A stretch of DNA of 64,000 nt from Miniphocaeibacter massiliensis (GCF_900232905.1 NZ_OCTQ01000003.1:62001-126000); one strand, 5' to 3'. Shown: positions 9,021-18,185, counted from the stretch's first letter. A program made the numbers and translations. The notes: generated by a model not told the origin, from the letters alone.

Positions 9021-9644
9021 ATGAATGATTCAATTATAAATTATAAAAAATTACAATCTAATTTCAATGCTAAAAAAATAAAAGTTTTGTTTTTTAATAC
9101 TTTCGAACAAGCAAAGCAAAATATAATAGATTCCATTCCTTTAAATTCCTCTATTGGAATAGGACATTCTCAAACATTAATTCATATGAACTTAACTAAT
9201 ATTTTTCTTAGTCGTGGAAATACTGTATATGACAAAACTTCAGGCAAGACAAAAGAAGAAGTTATCGATTTAAAAAAGAAAGCTTTACTTTCAGATTTTT
9301 ACATATCAAGTGCAAATGCTATCTCTGAAGATGGACATATTGTAAATATCGACCATAGCGGAAATAGAGTTGCCGCAATTACATTTGGCCCCGAAAAAGT
9401 TTTTATAGTTGTTGGAAGAAATAAACTTAGGAAAAATTTAAATGATGCTATACTAAGAGCTAAGAATATAGCTAGTCCTAAAAACGCAAAAAGATCTGGT
9501 TACAATCCTCCTTGTGTTAAATTAAACAAATGTATAAATTGTCTTTCTAAAGAACGTGTTTGTAATTCTTTATCCATAATAGAAGGTCAGCATAATAAAG
9601 ACAGGATGACTTTAATAATAGTTGATAAAGATTCTGGTTTTTAA
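9021..9644 (+). CDS. LUD domain (DUF162, LutC/YkgG-like) protein
   Basis: This 207-residue protein matches the LUD domain, whose members include the LutB/LutC lactate-utilisation proteins. Marks are the N-terminal substrate-loop segment SIGIGHSQTLIH, SDFYISSANAISEDGHIVNID, and VFIVVGRNKL. A cysteine-rich stretch near the C-terminus (CVKLNKCINCLSKERVC) could bind a metal or iron-sulfur cluster. It stands alone, without lutA or lutB partners, so lactate oxidation should not be assumed. The start is preceded by TAGGAG. Confidence 0.85.
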   Translation: MNDSIINYKKLQSNFNAKKIKVLFFNTFEQAKQNIIDSIPLNSSIGIGHSQTLIHMNLTNIFLSRGNTVYDKTSGKTKEEVIDLKKKALLSDFYISSANAISEDGHIVNIDHSGNRVAAITFGPEKVFIVVGRNKLRKNLNDAILRAKNIASPKNAKRSGYNPPCVKLNKCINCLSKERVCNSLSIIEGQHNKDRMTLIIVDKDSGF

Positions 9645-10100
9645 TAAAAATATTCTTTAATATATAGTGCTATTTTTATTAATTTTATGACACCATAATT
9701 TATTAACTCTACAACTTTTGATGGTTTTTCCGTAAATTTAGTATTTACTACTAATTCATTTATTCTGATTTTACAATATATTATATGCCCTCTCCTATAT
9801 AAAATAGTGAGTTATAAGATATATAATATTTTTTACTTCCTAATCTTTAGAGTACTTTCTTTAGTAAATATTTAAACTATTTTACATTACTATTATTTTT
9901 TCACTCTACTACATTAAAATTTTATTTATAGTCTATTTCTTTTATTAGTTTTATTTTCATAATCTATGGCAAATATCCCATTTTTCTATATTATTACTAC
10001 AATATTCTTATACACCAAATTTCGTATTATTCAACCATTCTTTATAATTTATAAAAAATACTTATCTTTTTAGGAAAATGTTTCTTAGCATATATTCTTT
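9645..10100. other. Gene-free AT-rich stretch
   Basis: About 450 bases between the LUD gene and the riboswitch promoter have no credible coding frame and no structured RNA that I can recognise. A minus-strand frame near 9645-9810 reads without stops for about 55 codons but has no start codon and no family resemblance. A decayed gene is possible. Confidence 0.5.
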
Positions 10101-10103
10101 TTC

Positions 10104-10132
10104 TTGATTTCTTATATATTTTAATATATAAT
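10104..10132 (+). promoter_or_regulatory. Promoter of the Mn riboswitch transcript
   Basis: TTGATT (10104-10109) and TATAAT (10127-10132) are separated by 17 bases. This places the transcript start near 10139, immediately before the aptamer. Confidence 0.7.
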
Positions 10133-10140
10133 CTATTAAT

Positions 10141-10218
10141 AGATAAGGGGAGTAGCTATAAAAGTTTAGTCGTCAATACGGATATTATCCCGGCTGAACA
10201 CCCAAAGTGGTAGCAAGA
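10141..10218 (+). ncRNA. yybP-ykoY manganese riboswitch aptamer
   Basis: The sequence contains the family's conserved blocks in order: AAGGGGAGTAGC, CGTCAATACG, CCCGGCTGAACAC, and AGTGGTAGCAAGACC. This is the yybP-ykoY class, which senses Mn2+ and turns on Mn2+ exporters. The aptamer runs straight into an intrinsic terminator (10216-10258), so ligand binding should favour read-through into the P-type ATPase gene at 10302. Confidence 0.93.
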
Positions 10219-10258
10219 CCTTTGCTTTCAATTATAGTGAAAGCAAAGGTCTTTTTTT
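10216..10258 (+). terminator. Riboswitch expression-platform terminator
   Basis: Perfect 15-base inverted repeat (arms 10216-10230 and 10238-10252, loop of 7) followed by seven T. Its 5' arm overlaps the conserved AAGACC end of the aptamer, giving the mutually exclusive pairing expected of a transcriptional ON switch. Confidence 0.93.
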
Positions 10259-10301
10259 GTTAGTTAACTCACTTACATAAAATAAGGAGGTATTTAATTT
10301 A

Positions 10302-13067
10302 ATGGAGTGGTATAATAAAAAATCTGAAGAGATTGAAAAAGAGCTACAAACCAATCTTTCAGAAGGTTTAAGTACTAGTGAAGCAAAAACTAGACTTGAA
10401 AAATATGGTCCCAACGCTCTTGAAGAAGGTAAGAAAAAAACTATTTGGGCTAAACTTGCTGAACAATTTTTAGATCCAATGATATTAATTCTTATAGTTG
10501 CAGCAGTATTATCTATTCTTCTTAAAGAAGTTTCTGATGCTATTATAATTATGGCCATAGTTGTTGCTAACGCTGCACTTAGTATTTACCAAGAAGGTAA
10601 AGCAGAACAAGCTATTGAAGCTCTTCAAAAAATGGCTGCACCAAATGCTAAAGTCTATAGAGATGGAGAAATCGTTAGTATCCCATCTGCAGACCTAGTT
10701 CCTGGAGATATTGTTGACTTAGAAACTGGAGATATTGTTCCGGCGGACTTAAGATTAGTTGAAAGCAGTAACTTGAAAATTGAAGAAGCTTCTTTAACAG
10801 GAGAGTCTGTTCCTGTTGAAAAAGATGCCAAAGTTACTTTCGATGATGTTGTTGAAATCGGAGACAGAGATAATATGTCATTTAGTTCAACAATAGTATC
10901 TTATGGTAGAGGTAAAGGAGTCGTTATTGGAACTGGTAAAGATACTGAAATAGGTAGAATTGCAACTAAAATACAATCTTTCGAAGATGAACAAACTCCT
11001 CTACAAAAGAAACTTGCTCAACTTAGTAAAGTTTTAGGAATTATAGTAATCGTTGTTTGTGCTATTGTACTAGCTACAGGTTTGCTTTATGGCCATGAAT
11101 GGTTACAAATGTTACTAACATCCGTTTCATTAGCAGTAGCTGCTATTCCTGAGGGTTTACCAGCAATTGTAACTATAGTTCTTTCTTTAGGAATGACTAG
11201 AATGGCTGAACATAATGCAATTGTAAAAAAATTACTTGCAGTTGAAACATTAGGAACAACAACTTATATTTGTTCAGATAAAACAGGTACTTTAACTCAA
11301 AATGAAATGACTGTTGTTAAAGCATTCGTTGATAATAAAGAAATTGATGTTACTGGAACAGGATATGATCCTACTGGAGATTTATTAATTGATGGTGATA
11401 AAGTAACTCAAGATAATTCAGGAAGTCTATTTACTTTCTTAAATATAGGTACTTTGACAAATGATGCTAGACTTACTGTTGAAGAAGGTGTTTATTCATT
11501 AGCAGGAGACCCTACTGAAGGTTCTCTTTTAACTTTGGCTGGAAAACTTGGAATAACTAAAGAAGATGCTAATAAGATTTATCCTAGAATAGAAGAAATA
11601 CCTTTTGATTCAACTAGAAAAATGATGACCACTTTCCATGACAAATTTATAGATGATAAAGTTGTTTCATTTACAAAAGGTGCTCCAGATATTATTATAG
11701 ACAAATGTACTAAAATTTTAATAGATGGTAAAGTTGTAGATTTAGATGATACAACTAGAAAAAATCTTTTAGAACAAAATATAAAATTTGCTAGACAAGC
11801 TCTTAGAGTTTTGGCTTTAGCCTTTAAAACATATGATGGTTTACCAGCAAATATTAATTCTGACACTATCGAAAATGAAATGATTTTTGTAGGACTTGCT
11901 GGTATGATAGACCCTGCAAGACCAGAAGTTAAAGATGCTATAAAAGAATGTAAAACTGCTGGTATAGTTCCTGTTATGATTACTGGTGATTATTTAGAAA
12001 CAGCTCTTGCTATAGCTAAAGACTTAGGTATAGCTGAAAATGACGACCAAGCTATAATGGGTAAAGAACTTAATACTATGTCTGAAGCAGAAATTAGAGA
12101 AATAGTTAAAACTAAAAGAGTATTTGCTCGTGTTTCTCCAGAAAATAAAGTACAAATTGTTACTGCTTTAAAAGAAAATGGAGAAATAACTGCCATGACA
12201 GGAGATGGAGTTAACGATGCTCCCGCTATAAAAAAAGCAGACATTGGTATAGCAATGGGTATAACTGGTACTGACGTTGCTAAAAATACAGCTGATGTTA
12301 TATTGACAGATGACAACTTTGCTACAATAGTACACGCTGTTGAAGAAGGTAGAATTATTTATTCAAATATAAAAAAATTCGTTTCATTCTTGTTAAGCTG
12401 TAATGTTGGTGAGATACTTGTAATATTTTTAGCTATAATATTTAACTGGCCTACTCCATTACTACCAGTTCAATTACTATGGTTAAACTTAGTAACTGAC
12501 TTGTTCCCTGCATTAGCTCTTGGAGTTGAACAAGGTGAAAAAGATATTATGGAACAAAATCCTAGAGATCCTAATGAACCAATTATTGATAAAGGACTAG
12601 TTATTTCAATAGCATTACAATCTATTGCTATTACTGTAGCAGTACTTGCTGCTTATTATATATCTTTAGAATTATATGCTAAAAATTGGAGTGAACTATA
12701 TCAATCTATAGCTGATTCTAATAATGAATCTGTAATAGCTGCTTTAACAGATAAATTGAATCTTGAATTAAGAGAACCTAGATCAATAGCTTTTGTTACT
12801 TTAATAATGGCTGAACTTTTAAGATCTTTCTCTGTAAGAAGTACAAAGTACACTGTATTTGAATTAGGAATAACAACTAACAAGAGACTTATTCAAGGTG
12901 TTATATTCTCATTCTTAATTACTTTAGTTGTAATTTATGTACCACAATTACATGACTTATTTAATACTCATTCTTTAACTCTTAGAGATTGGGCATTAAT
13001 AGTTCCATTATCTTTCTTACCATTTATAATGGGAGAAGTTTCAAAGGTAATAAGGAGAAAAAAATAA
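10302..13067 (+). CDS. P-type cation ATPase (Ca2+/Mn2+ exporter, SERCA/PMR1-like)
   Basis: The 921-residue protein is a type-II P-ATPase that pumps divalent cations out of the cell with ATP. In order it shows an N-terminal cation-ATPase domain, the actuator TGES loop, the ion-binding PEGLP in transmembrane helix 4 (residues 283-287), the phosphorylated Asp326 in CSDKTGT, and the hinge TGDGVND (about 633-639). A C-terminal block of membrane helices follows (NLVTDLFPALALG). Ca2+ is the usual family ligand, but the Mn2+ riboswitch in its leader argues for Mn2+ export. An AAGGAGG site precedes the start by 11 bases. A terminator at 13083-13113 follows. Confidence 0.95.
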   Translation: MEWYNKKSEEIEKELQTNLSEGLSTSEAKTRLEKYGPNALEEGKKKTIWAKLAEQFLDPMILILIVAAVLSILLKEVSDAIIIMAIVVANAALSIYQEGKAEQAIEALQKMAAPNAKVYRDGEIVSIPSADLVPGDIVDLETGDIVPADLRLVESSNLKIEEASLTGESVPVEKDAKVTFDDVVEIGDRDNMSFSSTIVSYGRGKGVVIGTGKDTEIGRIATKIQSFEDEQTPLQKKLAQLSKVLGIIVIVVCAIVLATGLLYGHEWLQMLLTSVSLAVAAIPEGLPAIVTIVLSLGMTRMAEHNAIVKKLLAVETLGTTTYICSDKTGTLTQNEMTVVKAFVDNKEIDVTGTGYDPTGDLLIDGDKVTQDNSGSLFTFLNIGTLTNDARLTVEEGVYSLAGDPTEGSLLTLAGKLGITKEDANKIYPRIEEIPFDSTRKMMTTFHDKFIDDKVVSFTKGAPDIIIDKCTKILIDGKVVDLDDTTRKNLLEQNIKFARQALRVLALAFKTYDGLPANINSDTIENEMIFVGLAGMIDPARPEVKDAIKECKTAGIVPVMITGDYLETALAIAKDLGIAENDDQAIMGKELNTMSEAEIREIVKTKRVFARVSPENKVQIVTALKENGEITAMTGDGVNDAPAIKKADIGIAMGITGTDVAKNTADVILTDDNFATIVHAVEEGRIIYSNIKKFVSFLLSCNVGEILVIFLAIIFNWPTPLLPVQLLWLNLVTDLFPALALGVEQGEKDIMEQNPRDPNEPIIDKGLVISIALQSIAITVAVLAAYYISLELYAKNWSELYQSIADSNNESVIAALTDKLNLELREPRSIAFVTLIMAELLRSFSVRSTKYTVFELGITTNKRLIQGVIFSFLITLVVIYVPQLHDLFNTHSLTLRDWALIVPLSFLPFIMGEVSKVIRRKK

Positions 13068-13082
13068 TATAATTAATAATAT

Positions 13083-13113
13083 AAAAAGAGAGTGCTAAAT
13101 CACTCTCTTTTTT
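13083..13113 (+). terminator. Terminator of the P-type ATPase gene
   Basis: Perfect 12-base inverted repeat (13083-13094 and 13101-13112) with a T-run at the 3' side. Confidence 0.9.
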
Positions 13114-13193
13114 ATTTAACTATTTTTATAAAATAAGTTTAATTATCTGTTATTTATTTATTAAAGATGTATAATAATATGTGAGGTGATAAT

Positions 13194-14576
13194 ATGACTT
13201 TAAATTATGAAAAAACAAATATTTGGAAAAATGCTACACAAGAACAACTTGATAAAATATACGATTATGGAGAAAGATATAAATCTTTTTTAGACAGCTC
13301 AAAAACTGAAAGAGAAGCTTGTTCTGAAATTATAAAACAGGCTGAGGAAAATGGTTATATTAGTTTAGAAGATGCCTTAAAAAGTAAAATACAAAAGGGT
13401 GACAAAATATATCTAAATAATAAAAATAAGTCAGTTGTATTAATGATTGTTGGTGATGACTTATCAGAAGGAATGAATATAGTAGGTGCTCATATAGATG
13501 CTCCTAGATTAGACTTAAAACAAAATCCTCTTTATGAAGAAGGAGATTTAGCACTTTTAAAAACCCACTATTATGGTGGAGTTAAAAAATATCAATGGAC
13601 TACTATTCCTTTAGCATTACATGGACTTATTATCACAAAAGATGGTACTAAATTAAATATTAGTATAGGTGATGAAGAAAATGACCCTGTTTTCTATATA
13701 AATGATTTGCTAATTCATTTATCTTCTGACCAATTAAAGAAAACTTTAGCTGAAGGAATTACTGGTGAACAATTAAATGTGGTAGTTGCCCATAATTCTA
13801 AATTTCCAGAAGAAGATTCAAAGAATCCTATAAAAGATAATTTACTAAAATATTTAAACAAAAAATATGGAATAGTAGAAGAAGATTTTCTAGTAGCTGA
13901 ATTACAAATAGTTCCAGCTTCAAAAGCAAGGGATGTTGGTTTTGACAGAGCTATGATTGCTGCTCATGGACATGATGATAGAGTTTGTTCCTATGCTGCA
14001 CTTGAAGCTATTTTAAAAACAAATTCACCAAGTAGAACTGCTGTTGCTTTATTTGTTGATAAAGAAGAAATTGGCTCTGTTGGAAATACTTCAATGGGAG
14101 CAATATTCTTAGAAAATATGGTTGCTGAAATATTAAGTCAAAGAGAAGATTATTCTGATATTCTTGTAAGAAGATCAATGGCTAATTCTAAAGTTCTTTC
14201 AGCAGATGTTACAGTTGCTTATGACCCAACTTTTCCAGAAGTACTAGAAAAAAATAATGCTTCTTTATTAGGTCATGGTGTAACTATGGCTAAATATACT
14301 GGTTCTCGTGGTAAAGGTGGTTGCAATGATGCAAATTCAGAATTCATTGCTGAACTTAGAGATTTATTCAACAAAGAAAATATTATTTGGCAAACAGGAG
14401 AACTTGGAAAAGTTGACCAAGGTGGTGGTGGAACCATTGCCTATATTCTTGCTGGATATGGTGCTGAAGTTGTAGATATGGGAACTGGAATGCTTTCTAT
14501 GCACGCTCCTTTAGAGCTTTTAAGTAAAGCTGATGCTTATATGACTTGTAAAGCTTATAATGTATTTTTTAAATAA
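13194..14576 (+). CDS. M18 family (aspartyl-type) zinc aminopeptidase
   Basis: The cytoplasmic metallopeptidase removes N-terminal residues from peptides, with acidic residues favoured in characterised family members. The 460-residue length fits M18. Zinc and catalytic segments are visible: GAHIDAPRLDL (first His/Asp), HGHDDRVCS (bridging Asp), DKEEIGSVG (catalytic Glu), SADVTVAYDP, and the C-terminal GTGMLSMHAPLE His. GTGAGGTGAT before the ATG serves as ribosome binding site. It is transcribed alone. Together with the oppABCDF importer at 55.5-61.1 kb it fits an amino-acid/peptide-using anaerobe. Confidence 0.93.
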   Translation: MTLNYEKTNIWKNATQEQLDKIYDYGERYKSFLDSSKTEREACSEIIKQAEENGYISLEDALKSKIQKGDKIYLNNKNKSVVLMIVGDDLSEGMNIVGAHIDAPRLDLKQNPLYEEGDLALLKTHYYGGVKKYQWTTIPLALHGLIITKDGTKLNISIGDEENDPVFYINDLLIHLSSDQLKKTLAEGITGEQLNVVVAHNSKFPEEDSKNPIKDNLLKYLNKKYGIVEEDFLVAELQIVPASKARDVGFDRAMIAAHGHDDRVCSYAALEAILKTNSPSRTAVALFVDKEEIGSVGNTSMGAIFLENMVAEILSQREDYSDILVRRSMANSKVLSADVTVAYDPTFPEVLEKNNASLLGHGVTMAKYTGSRGKGGCNDANSEFIAELRDLFNKENIIWQTGELGKVDQGGGGTIAYILAGYGAEVVDMGTGMLSMHAPLELLSKADAYMTCKAYNVFFK

Positions 14577-14582
14577 CTAATA

Positions 14583-14611
14583 AAAAAGACCTTTTATTTA
14601 AAGGTCTTTTT
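14583..14611. terminator. Bidirectional terminator
   Basis: Inverted repeat (arms 14583-14594 and 14600-14611) with A and T flanks. It lies between the converging aminopeptidase gene and the DUF3343 gene and overlaps the end of the latter. Confidence 0.85.
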
Positions 14612-14828
14612 CTTCATATTTTCCATCATATTCTATTTTATTTTCTTTAAGTAGTTCTTCTATTTTTTCTAAATCTTCTGTATTTACGTATGCACAATTT
14701 CCACAAGATGAACTTAATTTTCTAGGAACTGGTCTAAGTTTTACTTCTAATTTATTTTTACTTAATATCTTTTCAAATTTTAATGCTTGGCTAATTGTAT
14801 GAAAAGTAAAAATTGTTGATTCTTTCAC
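14598..14828 (-). CDS. DUF3343 protein, putative Se/S carrier-like
   Basis: A 76-residue protein of the DUF3343 family, often annotated as putative Se/S carrier. It has FTFHTISQALKFEKIL at the N-terminus, followed by VPRKLSSSCGNCAYV with a CxxC pair (a possible sulfur- or selenium-carrying site). The start is a GTG at 14828 that overlaps the stop of the TusA-like gene by one base (TAGTG), so the two are coupled. It is the third gene of the YedE - TusA - DUF3343 operon. Confidence 0.85.
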   Translation of the reverse strand: MKESTIFTFHTISQALKFEKILSKNKLEVKLRPVPRKLSSSCGNCAYVNTEDLEKIEELLKENKIEYDGKYEEKDL

Positions 14829-15040
14829 TATTTTTTACCTTTTATTATAAAATCTGAATTTTCTTCTTCTACTAATACTTTAAAATTTTTTCCTTCTAAA
14901 AATCTAGATACATTTTCTTTTGCTATGTTAGTATCAACTTTTACTATTACTTCATCTATGTCTTTTTTTATACTATTCATTGTCAAAATTACTGGTTCTG
15001 GGCAAGATAATCCTCTTGCATCTATTTCTTTTTTTGCCAT
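14828..15040 (-). CDS. TusA/YedF-like sulfurtransferase
   Basis: The 70-residue TusA-fold protein carries the hallmark DARGLSCPEPV, whose Cys carries persulfide (or selenide) sulfur. It is only the TusA domain; the longer YedF proteins of clostridia carry a second domain that is absent here, and the separate DUF3343 gene follows instead. It starts one base after the YedE gene ends and overlaps DUF3343 by one base. The linkage to YedE suggests selenium/sulfur delivery. tRNA thiolation is a less likely alternative. Confidence 0.9.
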   Translation of the reverse strand: MAKKEIDARGLSCPEPVILTMNSIKKDIDEVIVKVDTNIAKENVSRFLEGKNFKVLVEEENSDFIIKGKK

Positions 15041-15041
15041 T

Positions 15042-16115
15042 TTATTCCTCCCCTGAATGTTTAGTAATTACAAATGCTATTATTAATGTTATACACAATA
15101 TAATTATTGTAGCTATTTTTCCATTAGGTGTTGCTCCTTCTGCACTTGAAGCCAAGCCAAAATTATGAGCTATAGCTGCTCCTATTATAATTCCAAAAAC
15201 TGTAACAGCTGCATCTCCATCTCCTTCTGCAGATAAAACAGTTTGTCTAATAGGACACCCTCCTAACATTACTGCAATAAGACCTACTATTGTCATTCCC
15301 AAGAAATTCCATAATCCCATAGTATGAGCTACAGGTTGATTTTCAAATCCTATATGTGCATGTCCTTCTCCTAAAGCATTTAAAATTAAATTTCCAATTA
15401 TAGCTGCAACAAATATTCCTATTACACCCCAAAGGTAGTGCATATCTTTTATTAAAAATAAATCTCTAAATGCTCCACCAGTGCATATTCTAGTTCTCTG
15501 TAATATTATTCCTACTACTAATCCACCAACTAAAGATATTATTATAGGTGCATGCATTGACCCTGGACCTTCTTTAGAGAAGAATATAAAAGCTGGTTTT
15601 ACTAATAAAAATATTAATAACATTACTGCTAAAGCTGGCATTATTAAACCAACTATCTTTGATTCCTTTACAGACTTTCCTAATGAGTAACCCTTTTTTA
15701 AGAATAAAATTCCTATTAAAATACCAAAAACAAAACCTAATAATCCAACTACTGCATTTAAATCTCCTGCTGCTATTCTAAATATCATTCTTAAAGGACA
15801 ACCTAAAAATACTAGTGCTCCTATTGACATGAATATACCTAAAACAAATCTTATAAGAGGATTCGACCCTCCTCTACCTTTAAAATCTTTAAATAATATT
15901 GAAGATAAAAATGCTCCAAATATAATTCCTATTATTTCAGGTCTTATATATTGAACAACTCCTGCCCTATGTAAACCTAATGCACCTGCTATATCTCTCC
16001 AAAAACAAGCTATACATATTCCCATATTTCCTGGATTTCCAAAGTAAAGTAATAGTATTCCAACAATTCCAATTATAAATCCGCCTACAAAAATCTTAAT
16101 ATTTTCTTTTTTCAT
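15042..16115 (-). CDS. yedE: YedE-family putative selenium/sulfur transporter
   Basis: This is a 357-residue membrane protein with about ten hydrophobic segments and two internal YeeE/YedE repeats. Conserved cysteines occur in the expected places: GNMGICIACFWRD near the N-terminus, FLGCPLRM, RTRICTGG, and LGGCPIRQ. Characterised YeeE proteins import thiosulfate through such cysteines, and YedE members next to YedF/TusA are proposed selenium transporters. It leads a three-gene leftward operon with a very strong GGAGGAGG ribosome binding site. The substrate (selenite, selenide or thiosulfate) is inferred from context only. Confidence 0.9.
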   Translation of the reverse strand: MKKENIKIFVGGFIIGIVGILLLYFGNPGNMGICIACFWRDIAGALGLHRAGVVQYIRPEIIGIIFGAFLSSILFKDFKGRGGSNPLIRFVLGIFMSIGALVFLGCPLRMIFRIAAGDLNAVVGLLGFVFGILIGILFLKKGYSLGKSVKESKIVGLIMPALAVMLLIFLLVKPAFIFFSKEGPGSMHAPIIISLVGGLVVGIILQRTRICTGGAFRDLFLIKDMHYLWGVIGIFVAAIIGNLILNALGEGHAHIGFENQPVAHTMGLWNFLGMTIVGLIAVMLGGCPIRQTVLSAEGDGDAAVTVFGIIIGAAIAHNFGLASSAEGATPNGKIATIIILCITLIIAFVITKHSGEE

Positions 16116-16284
16116 AATTCCTCCTCCTTATATATTTATATTTCATCGGAATTGTATTATAAATTTTTTTTATTATCAAATTATTAAATATTGTTTATAT
16201 TTTAACATTTTTCGTTTTAATTATTGAATTTTTTATAAAGAATCTACCATTATTTCTTTCTATTTTAGTCTTTACTATTTCCCA

Positions 16285-16326
16285 TTAAAAAAATAGTAAA
16301 GAACAATATTAAATTCTTTACTATTT
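16285..16326 (-). terminator. Terminator of the aldolase/regulator transcription unit
   Basis: A 13-base inverted repeat (16291-16303 and 16314-16326) with a T-run on the minus strand lies just beyond the stop of the D-threonine aldolase-like gene. A third copy of the arm in the same orientation as the right arm (16269-16280) allows an alternative pairing with the middle segment. Confidence 0.75.
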
Positions 16327-16336
16327 CAAAATATTT

Positions 16337-17428
16337 TTATTGTATTTTACTTTGTCCTTCAATTTTTAAAACTCTATCTAAGATTCCATCTTTAATGCAA
16401 TAAACCTTACCAGCTAAATTTGGTATTACACATGCATGGTTAGGAATAATATTTATTTTATCACCTATTTTAAATGATATTGGTTTATTAGATTTTAAAA
16501 ATCCATGTTCTTCATTTAACTTATGGATTATTATTGAAGGATCTTCCTTTATATATCCATATCCTTCTCTAAATCCTACTAAATCGCTACTCAAAGTTTT
16601 TGTTCCAGCATCTATAATAGCAGTATTTTCATCTGGTCTTGATACTACTGTAGCAAGTATTGTAAGAGCACATTTTTTTTCATCAATTAAATTTGTTGTT
16701 AATTGAGCGCAATCATTAAATATATAATTTCCAGCTCTAGCCTCTGTTATACCTTTTAATTCTTCTGGAAATCTTATTGAGAAAGAACTTCCTCCACTAA
16801 GTATATCCATTTTAAGTCCAATTTCTTCTAAAGATTTTACAGAACTTATTATATCTTCTGATTCCCTTTTACTTCGTTTTCTCATTTCCTCTATATCTTT
16901 TAGACCGTAAATATCACCGCCATAATATAAAATTCCTTGAATATCTATTCCTTTTAATCCCTTTACTTTTTTTCCAAACTCAGTTAACTTACTTCCTAAA
17001 GGCAATCCTCCTCTTGAAATTCCTCCATCTACTTCTATTAATACTGGAATCTTCATATTTATTTTCAAACCAAGATTTGAAAGTCCATTTGCTCCTTCTA
17101 TGGAATTTATAATAGTTCTTAAGGTAATTCCTTCCCTCTTAAGCAATTTTCCATATATTTGTAATTTTTCTTCTCCTATTAATGGAAAAGCCAATAATAT
17201 ATCTTTTATTCCACCATCTGCCATAACTTCAGCCTCTCCTAAGGTAGCTACGGTAATTCCTTTTGCACCTAATTTTTGTTGAAGTTGAGCTAAATAAACA
17301 GATTTGTGAACTTTAATATGAGGTCTATGAGCAATTCCTTGTACTTTTAAATTATTAGCTACCTCTTCTATGTTTTTTTCAACTTGATTCATATTTATAT
17401 GAACTGCTGGTGTATTCATTTCTGACAT
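16337..17428 (-). CDS. D-threonine aldolase / D-serine dehydratase-like PLP enzyme
   Basis: A 363-residue fold-type III (alanine-racemase-like) PLP enzyme. RPHIKVHK carries the PLP lysine (Lys39). The barrel phosphate-binding segment LSGGSS and ARAGNYIFND follow. The C-terminal NHACVIPN motif holds the His and Cys that bind the metal in D-threonine aldolase and D-serine dehydratase. It would cleave D-threonine to glycine and acetaldehyde, or deaminate a D-hydroxy amino acid; sequence alone does not choose. It is downstream of the YheO-like regulator (24-base gap) and near a D-aminoacylase, which supports a D-amino-acid role. An AAGGAG site precedes the start. Confidence 0.88.
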   Translation of the reverse strand: MSEMNTPAVHINMNQVEKNIEEVANNLKVQGIAHRPHIKVHKSVYLAQLQQKLGAKGITVATLGEAEVMADGGIKDILLAFPLIGEEKLQIYGKLLKREGITLRTIINSIEGANGLSNLGLKINMKIPVLIEVDGGISRGGLPLGSKLTEFGKKVKGLKGIDIQGILYYGGDIYGLKDIEEMRKRSKRESEDIISSVKSLEEIGLKMDILSGGSSFSIRFPEELKGITEARAGNYIFNDCAQLTTNLIDEKKCALTILATVVSRPDENTAIIDAGTKTLSSDLVGFREGYGYIKEDPSIIIHKLNEEHGFLKSNKPISFKIGDKINIIPNHACVIPNLAGKVYCIKDGILDRVLKIEGQSKIQ

Positions 17429-17452
17429 ATTATTACTCCTTAATTAATTAAT

Positions 17453-18124
17453 TTATCTACTATAACTTTTATCTTCATCTGTTTCTCTGATTTCATTCAA
17501 ATATTTATACAATGTATATTTAGACATTTTTAAATAGTCACAAGCTATATCTCCCGATTTAGAAATTAGAAAAAAACCTTTTTTATCTAAAAATGTTAAA
17601 ATTTTAATTTTATCTTCTTTTGACATATCATCTACTGGTTTGTTTAATAATAATTTTGCTTCATTTATAAAATGATCTATTAAATCTCCTACACTATTTG
17701 CAAATATCTCTTCTATTTCTTTCTCTGGAGTATACATGGTAATATTCTCTATAGATTTGCCTAAATTCATATAATCAGATATATCTGTATTCAAGCAAAG
17801 AGATCCTATTACTTCGTTATTTTCATTCCTAAAAAAATATGTTGAAGAACGCAATACTTTTCCGTCTTTTGTCTTTGTAAAATAACAGTAACTATCTCCT
17901 GTATTTTCATTAGTATTTTTTCTAATAGCTTCTAATCCTAAATTTGTTCCACCATCTCCTACTTTTCTACCTGTAATATATCCATTTTCTATTGCTACAA
18001 CTGAGTTATCATAATCATGATAAACATGATCATGTAATATTACCTCTGTATTAGATCCAAATTGAGAAGCTATCATTTTAACTAATCTCTTTAAATTTTC
18101 TATATCGTCCATTACACTTTTCAT
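17453..18124 (-). CDS. YheO/DauR-like PAS-HTH transcriptional regulator
   Basis: The 223-residue protein has an N-terminal YheO-like PAS domain (FGSNTEVILHDHVYHDYDNS, then GRKVGDGGTNLG and SLCLNTDIS). The C-terminal helix-turn-helix holds ISKSGDIACDYLKMSKYTLYKYL. Relatives include DauR, which controls D-arginine use in Pseudomonas. Its place between the aldolase and the Na+ symporter makes it the likely regulator of this D-amino-acid locus, perhaps through the repeated motif at 19754-19947. AAAGGGGA before the ATG gives a good ribosome binding site. Confidence 0.85.
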   Translation of the reverse strand: MKSVMDDIENLKRLVKMIASQFGSNTEVILHDHVYHDYDNSVVAIENGYITGRKVGDGGTNLGLEAIRKNTNENTGDSYCYFTKTKDGKVLRSSTYFFRNENNEVIGSLCLNTDISDYMNLGKSIENITMYTPEKEIEEIFANSVGDLIDHFINEAKLLLNKPVDDMSKEDKIKILTFLDKKGFFLISKSGDIACDYLKMSKYTLYKYLNEIRETDEDKSYSR

Positions 18125-18185
18125 TTATTTCCCCTTTATACTATTAAAATTACTACTACTAGTATATTATTATTAACAGAAATTT

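Noticed and set aside
9645-9810. Minus-strand stop-free frame of about 55 codons
   Set aside because: No start codon or ribosome binding site and no recognisable family; most likely chance or a remnant.
15042-16115. YedE gene as a plain thiosulfate importer of the cysteine pathway
   Set aside because: Possible, but the adjoining TusA-like and DUF3343 genes match the selenium-type neighbourhood better; kept as an alternative only.
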